From Anaeromassilibacillus senegalensis (GTDB taxonomy: Bacteria > Bacillota > Clostridia > Oscillospirales > Acutalibacteraceae): a stretch of DNA of 64,000 bases. The translations under genes were made by a program, and so were the position numbers. The DNA lies in NCBI RefSeq assembly GCF_001261775.1, contig NZ_LN868537.1:248001-312000 (forward strand), read 5' to 3'. The notes under the pieces were generated by a model. The model saw only the letters and a list, made by a program, of their open reading frames with translations. It did not search any database and was not told the DNA's origin. Positions 9,651 through 18,938 of this stretch are shown piece after piece (the first letter of the stretch is position 1; the number at the start of each line of letters is the position of its first letter).

Positions 9651-9805
9651 GTCATTAGTATAGAATTTGAATGTGTATACAGTTTGAATGAACTGCAACG
9701 TCAGCGTTAAAAAACGGAAACCATATTGTGAATATCTGGAATGATCTTGCAATCCGCCTGTTTTCTGATTACAATGAAACAAACGAGTGGAGAGGAACGA
9801 AAAGT

Positions 9806-10807
9806 TTGAAACGATTAACAACAAATATTACATATTATGGCACATTGGGGCCTTCCTGCCAAACGGAAGAAACGCTTTATGCGTTGTTTCGGCAGGGAAT
9901 GACGGGCGTACGGCTCAATCTTTCTCATTCCGGTCTGGAACAATCTCAGCCGTGGCTGGAGGAATTACAAAAAGCAGCGGAAAGAGCTGGCGTTGCGCCG
10001 CAGTTGCTGATCGATCTGCAGGGACCGGAGCTGCGCATTGGCACATTGCCTGAGCCTGCTCTTTTGGTGGATGGTGCGTCTGTTCTTTTGGGCCAAACAG
10101 AAATTCCGGTACCACAGTCTGTTGTTTCCTCAGTGGTTCCTGGACAGGAAATACTGCTGGATGATGGGTCGCTTTTGCTGCGTGTCACATCCTGCGTGGC
10201 GGATACGATTATCTGCGCGGTAGAGCGCGGCGGCGTCCTGCGTTCCAGAAAAAGCATTGCGGTTCCAGGAGTAGAATTGCACCAGCCGACTTTGACCGAT
10301 CAAGATCGATACCAGCTGTCGCACGCAAAAGAATACGGCGTAACAGGCGTTATGCTTCCTTTTGTGCGCAACGCGCAGGACTTGCTGACGCTTAGGGAGA
10401 CGCTGCAGCGGGCAGATAGCGAGCATATACAGATTTTTGCAAAAATTGAAAATCTCAAAGGCGTAGACGCTTTGCCGGATTTATTACCCTATGCGGATCA
10501 CATTGTCATCGCCCGGGGAGATTTGGGCAACAGTATGCCACTGTGGGAGCTGCCCAGCGTGCAAAAACAGATTGCCAAGACCTGTAGGAATGCCGGAATG
10601 CCTTTTATGGTGGTGACGCAGCTGCTTCATTCCATGCAAAAAAGTGCAGTACCAACCAGGGCTGAAGTATCCGATATTTTTAATGCGGTACTGGACGGCG
10701 CTTCGTCCCTCATGCTGACGGGAGAAACTGCAGCAGGCGATTTTCCGGTAGAGGCAATGCATTATTTGGTAAAGACTGCGGAGGGTGCGTTGCAGTTCTG
10801 CCAATAA
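9806..10807 (+). CDS. Short pyruvate kinase homologue lacking the C-terminal domain
   Basis: This protein matches the catalytic part of pyruvate kinase but has only 333 residues instead of about 470-585. The TIM-barrel motifs are present: GTLGPSC, RLNLSHS, DLQGPELRIG, the B domain, AKIENLKG (catalytic Lys and metal-binding Glu), ARGDLG (metal-binding Asp), VTQLLHSM and PTRAEVSD with TGETAAG. It stops after the barrel, with the C-terminal allosteric domain and the PEP-utiliser extension missing. The TTG at 9806 follows AGAGGAACG; a GTG at 9728 has no ribosome site. Family knowledge would make it catalyse PEP + ADP to pyruvate + ATP, without allosteric control, but a non-glycolytic role is equally possible. 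Confidence 0.8.
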   Translation: MKRLTTNITYYGTLGPSCQTEETLYALFRQGMTGVRLNLSHSGLEQSQPWLEELQKAAERAGVAPQLLIDLQGPELRIGTLPEPALLVDGASVLLGQTEIPVPQSVVSSVVPGQEILLDDGSLLLRVTSCVADTIICAVERGGVLRSRKSIAVPGVELHQPTLTDQDRYQLSHAKEYGVTGVMLPFVRNAQDLLTLRETLQRADSEHIQIFAKIENLKGVDALPDLLPYADHIVIARGDLGNSMPLWELPSVQKQIAKTCRNAGMPFMVVTQLLHSMQKSAVPTRAEVSDIFNAVLDGASSLMLTGETAAGDFPVEAMHYLVKTAEGALQFCQ

Positions 10808-10810
10808 TAT

Positions 10811-10849
10811 AAGGAGGCTGGATTTCAAGATATGAGATCCAGCCTCCTT
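10811..10849. terminator. Shared hairpin between convergent genes
   Basis: A 13-bp perfect stem (10811-10823 with 10837-10849) lies between the short pyruvate kinase gene and the convergent collagen-like gene. Neither side has a long T run, so it is a weak bidirectional terminator. Confidence 0.6.
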
Positions 10850-10864
10850 GCGGTTATCAATTGA

Positions 10865-12411
<1,547 letters not shown>

Positions 12412-12479
12412 TTAAAACCTCCGATCGAAGATTTGGAATACTCCAAATACAGTTTATGCGGAGGAACGTTTTTCGGATA

Positions 12480-12520
12480 CAAAATGGCCGCATGGAACAT
12501 TTATCCATGCGGCCGGTTTT
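12480..12520 (-). terminator. Terminator of the lipoprotein gene
   Basis: An 11-bp perfect stem (12486-12496 with 12504-12514) followed by a short T run on the minus strand. Confidence 0.7.
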
Positions 12521-12522
12521 GT

Positions 12523-13176
12523 TTATGCTTTTTTGCTTACCTTTGCCTTTGCAATCTGTTTGTCAATGTATTCCTGCAGGGGACGTTCTTTCAGATTGAT
12601 CGTCATTTTAGAGGAATCGGGCTTGTGGAGCGAAATGACGGTGGCAATGCGCTCATCCGACTTTTTGTTGGTGATGTCGAAGGTGCCATCGTCCTTATCG
12701 GGTTTTACGAAGACCACGGTACAGTAATACTTGTCTTTATAGTAGGTTCCTGCGGTTTCTTCCGCAAGCTTGTTCAGCTCCTTTGTTTCCATGGAACTGC
12801 CGTCCTTTGTTACAATGAACATGGCGCGGTTGCCATAAATTCTTTTATATACGCCATCTTTAAAAGTGAAGTTTTCATCGGTTTCCGTGTATTTTTTACC
12901 CGTAGTACCGGATGCATTTGCGCCGGAGGGAGGCGTGCTGGAAGGAGCGGCCTCTGAAGACGCGGCGGCGCCGGAGCTTTCTCCGCTGGAAGAAGTGGCG
13001 GAGGAATCTGTACTTTCGGATGATGTTTCGGAAGAAACCTCACTGGACGATGACGATATATTGGCAGACGATTCCGGCAGAGAAGAAGAGCCGGTGTCCT
13101 CTTTGGGACTGCAGGCGATCAAAGACAAACAGGATAGGGCTGTAATCAAAAATACAGCGGTCATTTTTTTCAACAT
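12523..13176 (-). CDS. Ser-rich putative lipoprotein of unknown function
   Basis: This 217-residue protein starts at ATG 13176 behind AAGGAGAG. A signal peptide ends in the lipobox LSLIAC (Cys 22), so it should be lipid-anchored on the outside of the membrane. Residues 28 to about 90 are a low-complexity linker of Ser, Glu, Ala and Thr. The remaining 120 residues form a charged, probably globular domain (KYTETDENFTFKDGVYKRIY onward) that I cannot assign to a family. Its own terminator follows. The next gene on this strand encodes the collagen-like protein, but the terminator between them suggests separate units. Confidence 0.8.
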   Translation of the reverse strand: MLKKMTAVFLITALSCLSLIACSPKEDTGSSSLPESSANISSSSSEVSSETSSESTDSSATSSSGESSGAAASSEAAPSSTPPSGANASGTTGKKYTETDENFTFKDGVYKRIYGNRAMFIVTKDGSSMETKELNKLAEETAGTYYKDKYYCTVVFVKPDKDDGTFDITNKKSDERIATVISLHKPDSSKMTINLKERPLQEYIDKQIAKAKVSKKA

Positions 13177-13549
13177 TCAAAATCTCTCCTTACAAAAATT
13201 TCTCAAATCTTATCATAGGGGTATGGACAAGTTATGAACAGGTTTAAAAGCGTTTTTGACGTAGACGGACTTTTGCTGAAAGTTTGCCCGGTACAGCTGG
13301 AAATATGCGAATTTGTAAACAATTTTAAAACGCAATCCTTTGGCAGTCGGAAGGCTTGTACACAGTCAGATGATGGAGACGGAAACCATTATAGCATTGA
13401 AGTTTGGCAAAAAACGGCGTTTCTTAAAGTTTTTCCAGAGGCAAAGAATCTTACACGTTTCTTACATTTCGTTTAAAATACTTTTAAATTCGGATGATTT
13501 TTATTTTCATATGATATACTGCTAGCATGAAGATAAACGATAAGGAGTT
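13177..13549. other. Intergenic stretch without a supported gene
   Basis: Between the lipoprotein and the HD gene (divergent). A TATACT at 13515-13520 could be a -10 for the HD gene, but no -35 lies at the right distance. An 80-codon frame at 13234-13476 lacks a proper ribosome site and any recognisable domain. Confidence 0.6.
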
Positions 13550-14071
13550 ATGATGATGTGGAATCAAACAAACCTGTCCGAATTTCAGTCCTGCATAAAG
13601 GACCTTTTAAATATGCCGCAAGTGAGCAGAATGGAGCAAATAGCCCAGCATGTTAAGGATGCTAACTGTTTTCAGCACAGTATTTTTGTTGCTTATCTCA
13701 GCTTTATTATCTGTAAGAAGATGGGACTGGATGCTGTTTCAGCGGCGCGAGGCGGCCTCCTGCACGACCTTTACCTCTACGATTGGCGGAAAAGAGAAAG
13801 TCATGAAGGGAACCATATGACCATGCATCCTGTTACAGCGCTTTGCAACGCCATGCGCCTGACGTCTCTGAACGATACGGAAAAAGATATTATCGTTAAG
13901 CACATGTGGCCGCTGACGCTGTATCTGCCGCGCTATAAAGAGAGCTTTATTGTCAGCAGTGCGGATAAGCTGTGTGCGCTTGCGGAGATTTTCCGGGTGT
14001 ACCGATGGATGAAGGTGGATCAGCATCTTGACTTACTACCGAAGGAACATGCGATTTCCTGTCCGGCGTGA
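13550..14071 (+). CDS. HD-domain protein (putative phosphohydrolase)
   Basis: This protein of about 173 residues has the spaced metal ligands of an HD phosphohydrolase: His in CFQHSIFVAYLS (about 42), the His-Asp pair in RGGLLHDLYLYDW (about 73-74), His residues in GNHMTMHP (about 89-93) and VKHMWP (about 120), and Asp in SSADKLCAL (about 141). Such proteins hydrolyse nucleotides or cyclic nucleotides; the substrate here is unknown. Three successive ATG codons (13550, 13553, 13556) follow AAGGAG; spacing favours the second or third. A 90-bp tandem repeat array begins 30 nt after the stop, without a clear terminator between. Confidence 0.85.
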   Translation: MMMWNQTNLSEFQSCIKDLLNMPQVSRMEQIAQHVKDANCFQHSIFVAYLSFIICKKMGLDAVSAARGGLLHDLYLYDWRKRESHEGNHMTMHPVTALCNAMRLTSLNDTEKDIIVKHMWPLTLYLPRYKESFIVSSADKLCALAEIFRVYRWMKVDQHLDLLPKEHAISCPA

Positions 14072-14100
14072 TTTGTCTGTGTTTAAGAGGGGAAATATGT

Positions 14101-14460
14101 TATAATAACCTCACGCCGTTAGCGGAAGCAGAGCTTCCGACGGCTGAGAGAACATTGTTCCGTTATGATGGAGGCTGCGCCTCTTAATGGAATAATAACC
14201 TCACGCCGTTAGCGGAAGCAGAGCTTTCGACGGCTGAGAGAACATTGTTCCGTTATGATGGAGGCTGCGCCTCTTAATGGAATAATAACCTCACGCCGTT
14301 AGCGGAAGCAGAGCTTCCGACGGCTGAGAGAACATTGTTCCGTTATGATGGAGGCTGCGCCTCTTAATGGAATAATAACCTCACGCCGTTAGCGGAAGCA
14401 GAGCTTCCGACGGCTGAGAGAATGTTTTTCAGTTGTTACGGAGGATTAGTTTCTTTATGG
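14101..14460 (+). repeat. Tandem array, 90-bp period, four units
   Basis: Units start at 14101, 14191, 14281 and 14371. The first three are nearly identical; the fourth matches in its first half and is degenerate in the second. Each unit holds two hairpins: A, GCCGT-tag-CGGAAGC-aga-GCTTCCG-ACGGC, and B, built on GAGGC-tgc-GCCTC with flanking TTCC/GGAA pairing. The array begins with TATAATAACC. There are no unique spacers and no open frame with a ribosome site. It sits between the HD and CYTH genes. Related arrays lie at 18647-18798 (opposite strand) and 33363-33950. Confidence 0.95.
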
Positions 14461-14495
14461 AATTATAAATGCAGAAACATCAAAGGAGGATTTCC

Positions 14496-14981
14496 ATGCA
14501 GGAAATTGAAAGAAAATTCCTGATCTCCGGTTTTCCGGAATTGCCGCTTTTGGAAGAAGCAGTTGTTTGGCAGGGATACCTCAGTACGCAACCGGTAGTC
14601 CGTATACGGAAAAAAGAGTCTGTAAACGGAACAGATTACGTCCTGTGTTTTAAAGGGAAAGGAACTCTTTGCAGGAAGGAAATCGAACTGGACCTTACTC
14701 AGGATATATTTGATGAATTACATGAGCTTTTGGAAGCGCCGATGATCCGAAAGGATTACAAGGTTTATGCGCTCGATGGTTACCGGTTGGAGTGCAGCTT
14801 GGTGGACTGTGGTACGCCAACAGAATTTCTGTTTGCAGAGGTGGAATTTGCGTCGATGGAAGAGGCAAAGGCGTTTGTACCGCCCGCGTTTCTTTCCAAT
14901 GAAGTGACAGAAGATCTCTATTATTCTATGGGACGGTATTGGCAGAGAAAGTGTGAGGCGCTCCGTTCAAATACAGAATAA
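14496..14981 (+). CDS. CYTH-domain protein
   Basis: This 161-residue protein starts at ATG 14496 behind AAAGGAGG. It opens with the CYTH signature QEIERKFL and continues with the alternating charged strands of a triphosphate tunnel (RIRKKES, YVLCFKGKG, RKEIELDL, RKDYKVYALDG, LFAEVEF). CYTH proteins bind triphosphates with a metal ion; bacterial members include inorganic triphosphatases, thiamine triphosphatases and class IV adenylate cyclases. Short single-domain forms such as this are most often tripolyphosphatases, but the substrate cannot be read from sequence. The 90-bp repeat array lies directly upstream and ends only 35 nt before the start codon. Confidence 0.88.
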   Translation: MQEIERKFLISGFPELPLLEEAVVWQGYLSTQPVVRIRKKESVNGTDYVLCFKGKGTLCRKEIELDLTQDIFDELHELLEAPMIRKDYKVYALDGYRLECSLVDCGTPTEFLFAEVEFASMEEAKAFVPPAFLSNEVTEDLYYSMGRYWQRKCEALRSNTE

Positions 14982-15061
14982 AAAATGAGTTTAAACATCG
15001 TTTATTGCGCACTTAGAGGCATGATGCCGCATATTTTAAAAGAGAAGACCGTATATTAGAT

Positions 15062-15089
15062 TGCCGTACCGGATGCTTTCGGTACGGCA
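15062..15089 (+). terminator. Hairpin after the CYTH gene
   Basis: A 9-bp perfect stem (TGCCGTACC with GGTACGGCA, 15062-15070 and 15081-15089) followed by TTGTGTATTT; a weak terminator. Confidence 0.5.
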
Positions 15090-15114
15090 TTGTGTATTTG
15101 GGAAAGGGGATCAA

Positions 15115-15438
15115 ATGATGGTTGACGGTAAATACAGCATCACCATGCAAACGCCGATAGGCCCGGTGCGCGGTATGATTACGCTGGTAACGAACGGGGA
15201 AAAGCTCAGCGGCGTTTTGGAGGCGATGGGGGGCCGGCACGAATTTTCCGGTGGGTCGGTGCAGGGGGAAGAGTGCGTCTTTTCCAGCGAGGTGAGGACG
15301 ACGTTTGGAAAGATTCATCTAAACGTCAAGGGAAACGTACAGGGCGACGTCTTCCGTGCGACAGCCCATACACAGATGGGTGTGATCACCGCGATGGGAC
15401 GCAGGATGCAGCCGGGAGGAAACCGGAAAAATGTCTAA
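15115..15438 (+). CDS. Small conserved beta-rich protein, 107 residues
   Basis: I cannot give a function. The start is ATG 15115 or 15118 behind GGAAAGGGG. The sequence is an all-beta alternation (YSITMQTPIGPVRGMITLV, then EKLSGVLEAMGGRHEFSGG, then VFSSEVRTTFGKIHLNVKG) with two internally similar halves. Similar small domains occur as stand-alone proteins or as C-terminal appendages of clostridial flavoproteins and oxidoreductases, which is recalled family knowledge and not proven here. No signal peptide is present. The promoter of the next gene starts just after its stop, so it is probably its own unit. Confidence 0.7.
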   Translation: MMVDGKYSITMQTPIGPVRGMITLVTNGEKLSGVLEAMGGRHEFSGGSVQGEECVFSSEVRTTFGKIHLNVKGNVQGDVFRATAHTQMGVITAMGRRMQPGGNRKNV

Positions 15439-15444
15439 ATCCGA

Positions 15445-15473
15445 TTGTCATACAAAATTCGATTTGTTATAAT
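15445..15473 (+). promoter_or_regulatory. Promoter of the DUF362 ferredoxin-like gene
   Basis: TTGTCA (15445-15450), 17 bp, TATAAT (15468-15473), about 40 nt before the start codon. Confidence 0.75.
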
Positions 15474-15513
15474 ACAAGAAGGAAGAAAATGAATCAATCA
15501 GGAGGAAAAACAT

Positions 15514-16614
15514 ATGGAGAAGTCCAAGGTGTATTTTACAGATTTCCGGGCCAGCATGAACCAGAACCTGCTGCAAAAGCTGGAGAAGCTGGTAAAGAAA
15601 GCTGGAATCGAGCAGATGGATTTTCAGAATAAATTTACCGCCATTAAAATCCATTTTGGCGAACCGGGCAATTTGGCTTATCTGCGCCCCAACTACGCAA
15701 AGGTCATCGTCGATATTGTCAAGGAGAACGGAGGCAAGCCGTTCTTAACGGACTGCAATACGCTGTATGTCGGTCGGCGCAAAAACGCGCTGGATCATTT
15801 GGATTCTGCTTATGAGAACGGTTATAATCCGTTTACAACAGGCTGCCATGTGATTATCGCAGACGGTCTCAAAGGGACGGACGAGGCGCTGGTTCCGGTG
15901 GAAGATGGCAAGTATGTCAAGGAAGCCAAAATCGGCCGCGCTGTGATGGACGCGGACAATCTGATCACTTTGACGCACTTTAAAGGCCATGAATGTACGG
16001 GATTTGGCGGCACATTTAAAAACATTGGCATGGGATGTGGTTCCCGCGCGGGAAAAATGGAGATGCACAGCAGCGGCAAGCCCTTTGTTGAACAGTCCTT
16101 ATGTGTGGGCTGTGGTTCCTGCCAGAAGAACTGTGCGCATTCTGCCGTCACGATCACAGACCGCAAAGCCAGTATCGACCACAATCGCTGTGTGGGCTGC
16201 GGCCGCTGCATCGGCGCCTGTCCGGTTGATGCTGTAAAATCGCCCGATGATGAGGCAAATGATATTTTGAACATGAAAATTGTGGAATATTCCGCTGCGA
16301 TTTTGCGCGAAAAGCCCAGTTTCCACATTAGCCTGATCTGCGACGTATCGCCTTACTGTGACTGCCACGCGGAAAATGATCTTCCGATCATACCGGACGT
16401 CGGCATGCTGGCGTCCTACGACCCGGTGGCGTTAGATATGGCCTGTGCAGATCTCTGCAATCAGCAGCCGGTTACACGCGGCAGTATGATTGACGGCTGC
16501 CCGGACGGCGACCACTTTGATACGACCCATCCTACGACCAACTGGCGTATCACAGTGGACTATGCCGAAGAAATGGGACTTGGCAATAAAGCATATGAAT
16601 TAATCCGCATTTAA
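15514..16614 (+). CDS. DUF362 protein with two 4Fe-4S clusters
   Basis: This 366-residue protein starts at ATG 15514 behind AGGAGG. A DUF362 domain spans most of it (TAIKIHFGEPGN near the start; FKGHECTGFGGTFKNIGMG in the middle). Two ferredoxin motifs follow at about residues 197-237: CVGCGSCQKNC with a distal Cys, and CVGCGRCIGACPV. Further cysteines (CDVSPYCDCH) occur near residue 275. It is probably a cytoplasmic iron-sulfur protein that transfers electrons; the exact reaction of DUF362 proteins is unknown, and some members assist corrinoid or other redox enzymes. It has its own promoter and a strong terminator. Confidence 0.88.
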   Translation: MEKSKVYFTDFRASMNQNLLQKLEKLVKKAGIEQMDFQNKFTAIKIHFGEPGNLAYLRPNYAKVIVDIVKENGGKPFLTDCNTLYVGRRKNALDHLDSAYENGYNPFTTGCHVIIADGLKGTDEALVPVEDGKYVKEAKIGRAVMDADNLITLTHFKGHECTGFGGTFKNIGMGCGSRAGKMEMHSSGKPFVEQSLCVGCGSCQKNCAHSAVTITDRKASIDHNRCVGCGRCIGACPVDAVKSPDDEANDILNMKIVEYSAAILREKPSFHISLICDVSPYCDCHAENDLPIIPDVGMLASYDPVALDMACADLCNQQPVTRGSMIDGCPDGDHFDTTHPTTNWRITVDYAEEMGLGNKAYELIRI

Positions 16615-16617
16615 AAA

Positions 16618-16664
16618 TAGAACCGGCCCGGATACACAAATGGTATCCGGGCCGGTTCTATTTT
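16618..16664. terminator. Bidirectional terminator
   Basis: An 18-bp stem (from about 16618 to 16660) around ACAAATG, flanked by an A run and a T run, between the DUF362 gene and the convergent small gene. Confidence 0.85.
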
Positions 16665-16842
16665 AGGACTCTTCGTCCGGTTCGTGGTATTCTGCAATTT
16701 CGCGCAGGTCCTGAAATGAGTGAATGTCGGCAGCGCGCCGGTTGATTTCTTCCTTCATTTCCAAAGGAAGCTTGTCAAAATAGTTTGCTGCTGCAATGTC
16801 TCCATTCATACCCTTGTTGTAACCGCCGTATCGGTTATCCAT
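16663..16842 (-). CDS. Small hypothetical protein, 59 residues
   Basis: The start is ATG 16842 behind GGAGGTG; the longer frame to 17067 covers the neighbouring gene's end and is not coding. The peptide begins MDNRYGGYNKGMNG and then has an amphipathic helical part (YFDKLPLEMKEEINRRAADI) with an acidic end. Similar short proteins appear in other Clostridia, to my recollection, without known function. It follows the coiled-coil gene on the same strand after about 105 nt and ends in the shared terminator. Confidence 0.65.
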   Translation of the reverse strand: MDNRYGGYNKGMNGDIAAANYFDKLPLEMKEEINRRAADIHSFQDLREIAEYHEPDEES

Positions 16843-16948
16843 GCAAGCACCTCCACAGCTAAGATTGTATGCAGCTTGTCTGATGTGTGTGCATACGGTC
16901 TTATTTTCTGCGGAAAAAGAGAAAACATGGGAGGTAACTTTTTGCATT

Positions 16949-17185
16949 TTAACCTGCGTTTTCCATTTCAGAAACGGGAGAAAGCATGGAGAGTACTTCT
17001 TCCACGGATTTTCCGGATCGCTGCACCGCGTCGTACAGGGCGCAAATTTCCGCCTCGCGCTTTGCATTGAGCAAATCCCGCTTTTTCTCTTCCAGCTCGA
17101 CGATGGTCTTTTTCCAGCGTGTAATCTGCATTTCCACTTTCATAATCTCTGCGTCAAAGTCCATTCCTCTGCGATTGCGTGCCAT
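16949..17185 (-). CDS. Small coiled-coil protein resembling DUF4315
   Basis: The start is ATG 17185 behind AAGGAG, giving 78 residues. Residues 10-50 form a continuous heptad-like coiled coil (IMKVEMQITRWKKTIVELEE), followed by a short helical end (GKSVEEVLSML). The pattern resembles DUF4315, a small family best known from conjugative elements of Clostridia, but no other mobile-element gene is nearby, so the match may be superficial. A possible promoter (TTGAAT, 18 bp, CATACT; 17252 to 17223 on the minus strand) precedes it. Confidence 0.65.
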   Translation of the reverse strand: MARNRRGMDFDAEIMKVEMQITRWKKTIVELEEKKRDLLNAKREAEICALYDAVQRSGKSVEEVLSMLSPVSEMENAG

Positions 17186-17262
17186 AGGAAACATCTCCTT
17201 GTCCATCAAATAGTATGCTTCCAGTATGGACCAAAAAATGGGACTTATTCAAATAACGGAGA

Positions 17263-18453
17263 TTAGCCGTTTTGGCCCGGCTTTTGTAAAGAAAGGGCGA
17301 TCGCGGCCTGATAGCATTCTTCCAGTGCAATGGCCTGGTTCATATCTGTCAAGCTGGCGGCTGTTTTGCGAACCAGCTTGCGCATCAGGATTTCGCCGTC
17401 GGCGTCAAGCTGTGCAAGTTTTTTAACAAGCTCTGCAAATTCCTGATCTGTATGGTATGTAAATCCATTGACGCCGCTGATGACCAGATCTGCGTTGGCA
17501 CAATCTGCTTTCAGCAGGACGGGCAGTCCGCCGGCGATTGCTTCCAGCGGAAAGGATTCCATGGTAGGCGACGTGGAAGCGCTGACAAAAGCCTTGCAGA
17601 CAGAATAACAGAGGTTCAGATCATCGCGTGTCAGCCCACCGGCAAAGGTGACGCGGTCGGTTATTCCGAGGACTTTCGCCCGTTCCATCAAAGGGGAAGC
17701 GTCTTTTCCGCTTCCTACGAGGACAAGCTGCAAATTGTCTTTGACTGAAAAAGACCGGCTCCAGAGCTCCAGCAGATTGGAAAGGCGGTTGGCCTCGGAA
17801 AGCTGCCCGGTATATACAAAACCGGCTTTGCCGCCGGTGAGATGCAGGCGGGCGCGCATATCCTCTTTTGCCGTCTGGCTGCCTGCCAGGATGGGCTGAA
17901 ACAACTCGGTGTCGACGCAGTAGGGGATCATTTGCACTGCGTTGTCTGTAAAATCTTTTACAATATCCTTGTTTTTTTGGGAGGCAGTTGTAATCAGGTC
18001 CGATGCGGAAACAATTTTTTTAAACAAGAGCTGACATTGCTTCTTGCTGAGCAAATCCATGGCTTTATTGGTTTCGTACCCGTAAAGTACATCGTGTAAA
18101 TTGTGCAGTGTACAGACTACGGGCAAACGGTTTTTCTGCGCGTATTTCAATCCGGCAGCTCCGGTTTCCGTAATAGTATGAATGTGGACAAGATCCGGCG
18201 CGAATTCGTCGATGTAAGGGAAAAGAGCGGACGTTTTTCCTACCCGCGCGCTCTGTCCACAGACATTGGGACTCGGCCTGGCGGGGCAGTAGACAATATT
18301 GTCCTGTTCGTAGCACTCATCCGTCTCCAGGTCGGAAGTGACAATCAGAACTTCGTGACCGCGCTTAATCAGGCCCGCACGCAGGATAGAGACGTGTGCG
18401 GCGGATGCGTCGGTTGGGGTCAGATAGGATTCCAAAAAGATGGCAATTTTCAT
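17263..18453 (-). CDS. Glycosyltransferase family 4
   Basis: This 396-residue protein has the GT-B fold of family 4: an N-terminal acceptor domain (MKIAIFLESYLTPTDASA, with GHEVLIVTSD and DLVHIHTITETG) and a C-terminal nucleotide-sugar domain with FVYTGQLS, LVLVGSGKD and the EX7E-type motif ESFPLEAIAGG (about residues 305-315). It uses a retaining mechanism. The substrate is not evident; close relatives make glycolipids or cell-wall polymers (for example diacylglycerol glycosyltransferases). GGTGAAAG precedes the ATG at 18453. It is a single-gene unit with a possible promoter about 110 nt upstream. Confidence 0.88.
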   Translation of the reverse strand: MKIAIFLESYLTPTDASAAHVSILRAGLIKRGHEVLIVTSDLETDECYEQDNIVYCPARPSPNVCGQSARVGKTSALFPYIDEFAPDLVHIHTITETGAAGLKYAQKNRLPVVCTLHNLHDVLYGYETNKAMDLLSKKQCQLLFKKIVSASDLITTASQKNKDIVKDFTDNAVQMIPYCVDTELFQPILAGSQTAKEDMRARLHLTGGKAGFVYTGQLSEANRLSNLLELWSRSFSVKDNLQLVLVGSGKDASPLMERAKVLGITDRVTFAGGLTRDDLNLCYSVCKAFVSASTSPTMESFPLEAIAGGLPVLLKADCANADLVISGVNGFTYHTDQEFAELVKKLAQLDADGEILMRKLVRKTAASLTDMNQAIALEECYQAAIALSLQKPGQNG

Positions 18454-18564
18454 TCTTTCACCTGTCCTGTATCGATCGTGCTGAAGCGGTCAATGTTGTT
18501 TGACCGGACAGCGGAGAAAACAAATTTGGTTTATTTCCGTCAATAAATCATGAATACCTATTTT

Positions 18565-18591
18565 ATTATACCATATTGAAAGACTGTGCAA
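18565..18591 (-). promoter_or_regulatory. Possible promoter of the GT4 gene
   Basis: On the minus strand TTGCAC (18591-18586), a short 15-bp spacer and a perfect TATAAT (18570-18565). The short spacer makes it tentative. Confidence 0.45.
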
Positions 18592-18646
18592 CAGTCCAAA
18601 CGTCTTTCAGGACGGTTCATCAGTCAAACTGATGTAAAAATATGGC

Positions 18647-18798
18647 TCAATGTTCTCTCAGCCGTCGGAAGCTCTGCTTCCGCAAACGGCGTGAGGTTAT
18701 TATTCCATGGAGAGGCGGAGCCTCCATCACAACGGAACAATGTTCTCTCAGGCGTCGGAAGCTCTGTTTTCGCAAACGGCGTGAGGTTATTATAGCAT
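18647..18798 (-). repeat. Two-unit array of the 90-bp repeat, minus orientation
   Basis: Read on the minus strand it repeats the 14.1-kb unit: TATAATAACCTCACGCC, hairpin A and hairpin B, then a second copy of the TAATAACC start 90 bp further. The second unit ends after hairpin A. Copies differ from the 14.1-kb units by several substitutions. It lies between the GT4 gene promoter and the hprK promoter. A TTGAAG, 16 bp, TATAAT arrangement (18816-18789) points into the array. Confidence 0.9.
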
Positions 18799-18849
18799 AG
18801 AACCTCCCTTCTTCAACAGAAAATCCGTGGCATAATTTTAATAAATCTC

Positions 18850-18878
18850 TTTAAACTTGCCCCATATTGATATATAAT
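18850..18878 (+). promoter_or_regulatory. Promoter of hprK
   Basis: TTTAAA (18850-18855), 17 bp, TATAAT (18873-18878), 60 nt before the hprK start. Confidence 0.65.
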
Positions 18879-18938
18879 AACAATAGTACAGTCCTTTCCC
18901 GATGCGGATTTTGTTAAAAAGAGAAAGCAGGTGTATCA

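Noticed and set aside
13234..13476. An 80-codon frame upstream of the HD gene
   Set aside because: No properly spaced ribosome site, no recognisable domain, and weak codon pattern.
14101..14460. CRISPR array
   Set aside because: The repeat units are contiguous and identical throughout; there are no unique spacers and no cas genes in the window.
16949..17185. Trace of an integrated conjugative element
   Set aside because: One DUF4315-like small gene alone, with no integrase, relaxase, att repeats or composition shift, is not evidence of an element.
18586..18635. Hairpin GACTGT-gca-ACAGTC and following inverted segments as a terminator
   Set aside because: No T run on either side and it overlaps the likely -35 of the GT4 gene; probably incidental.
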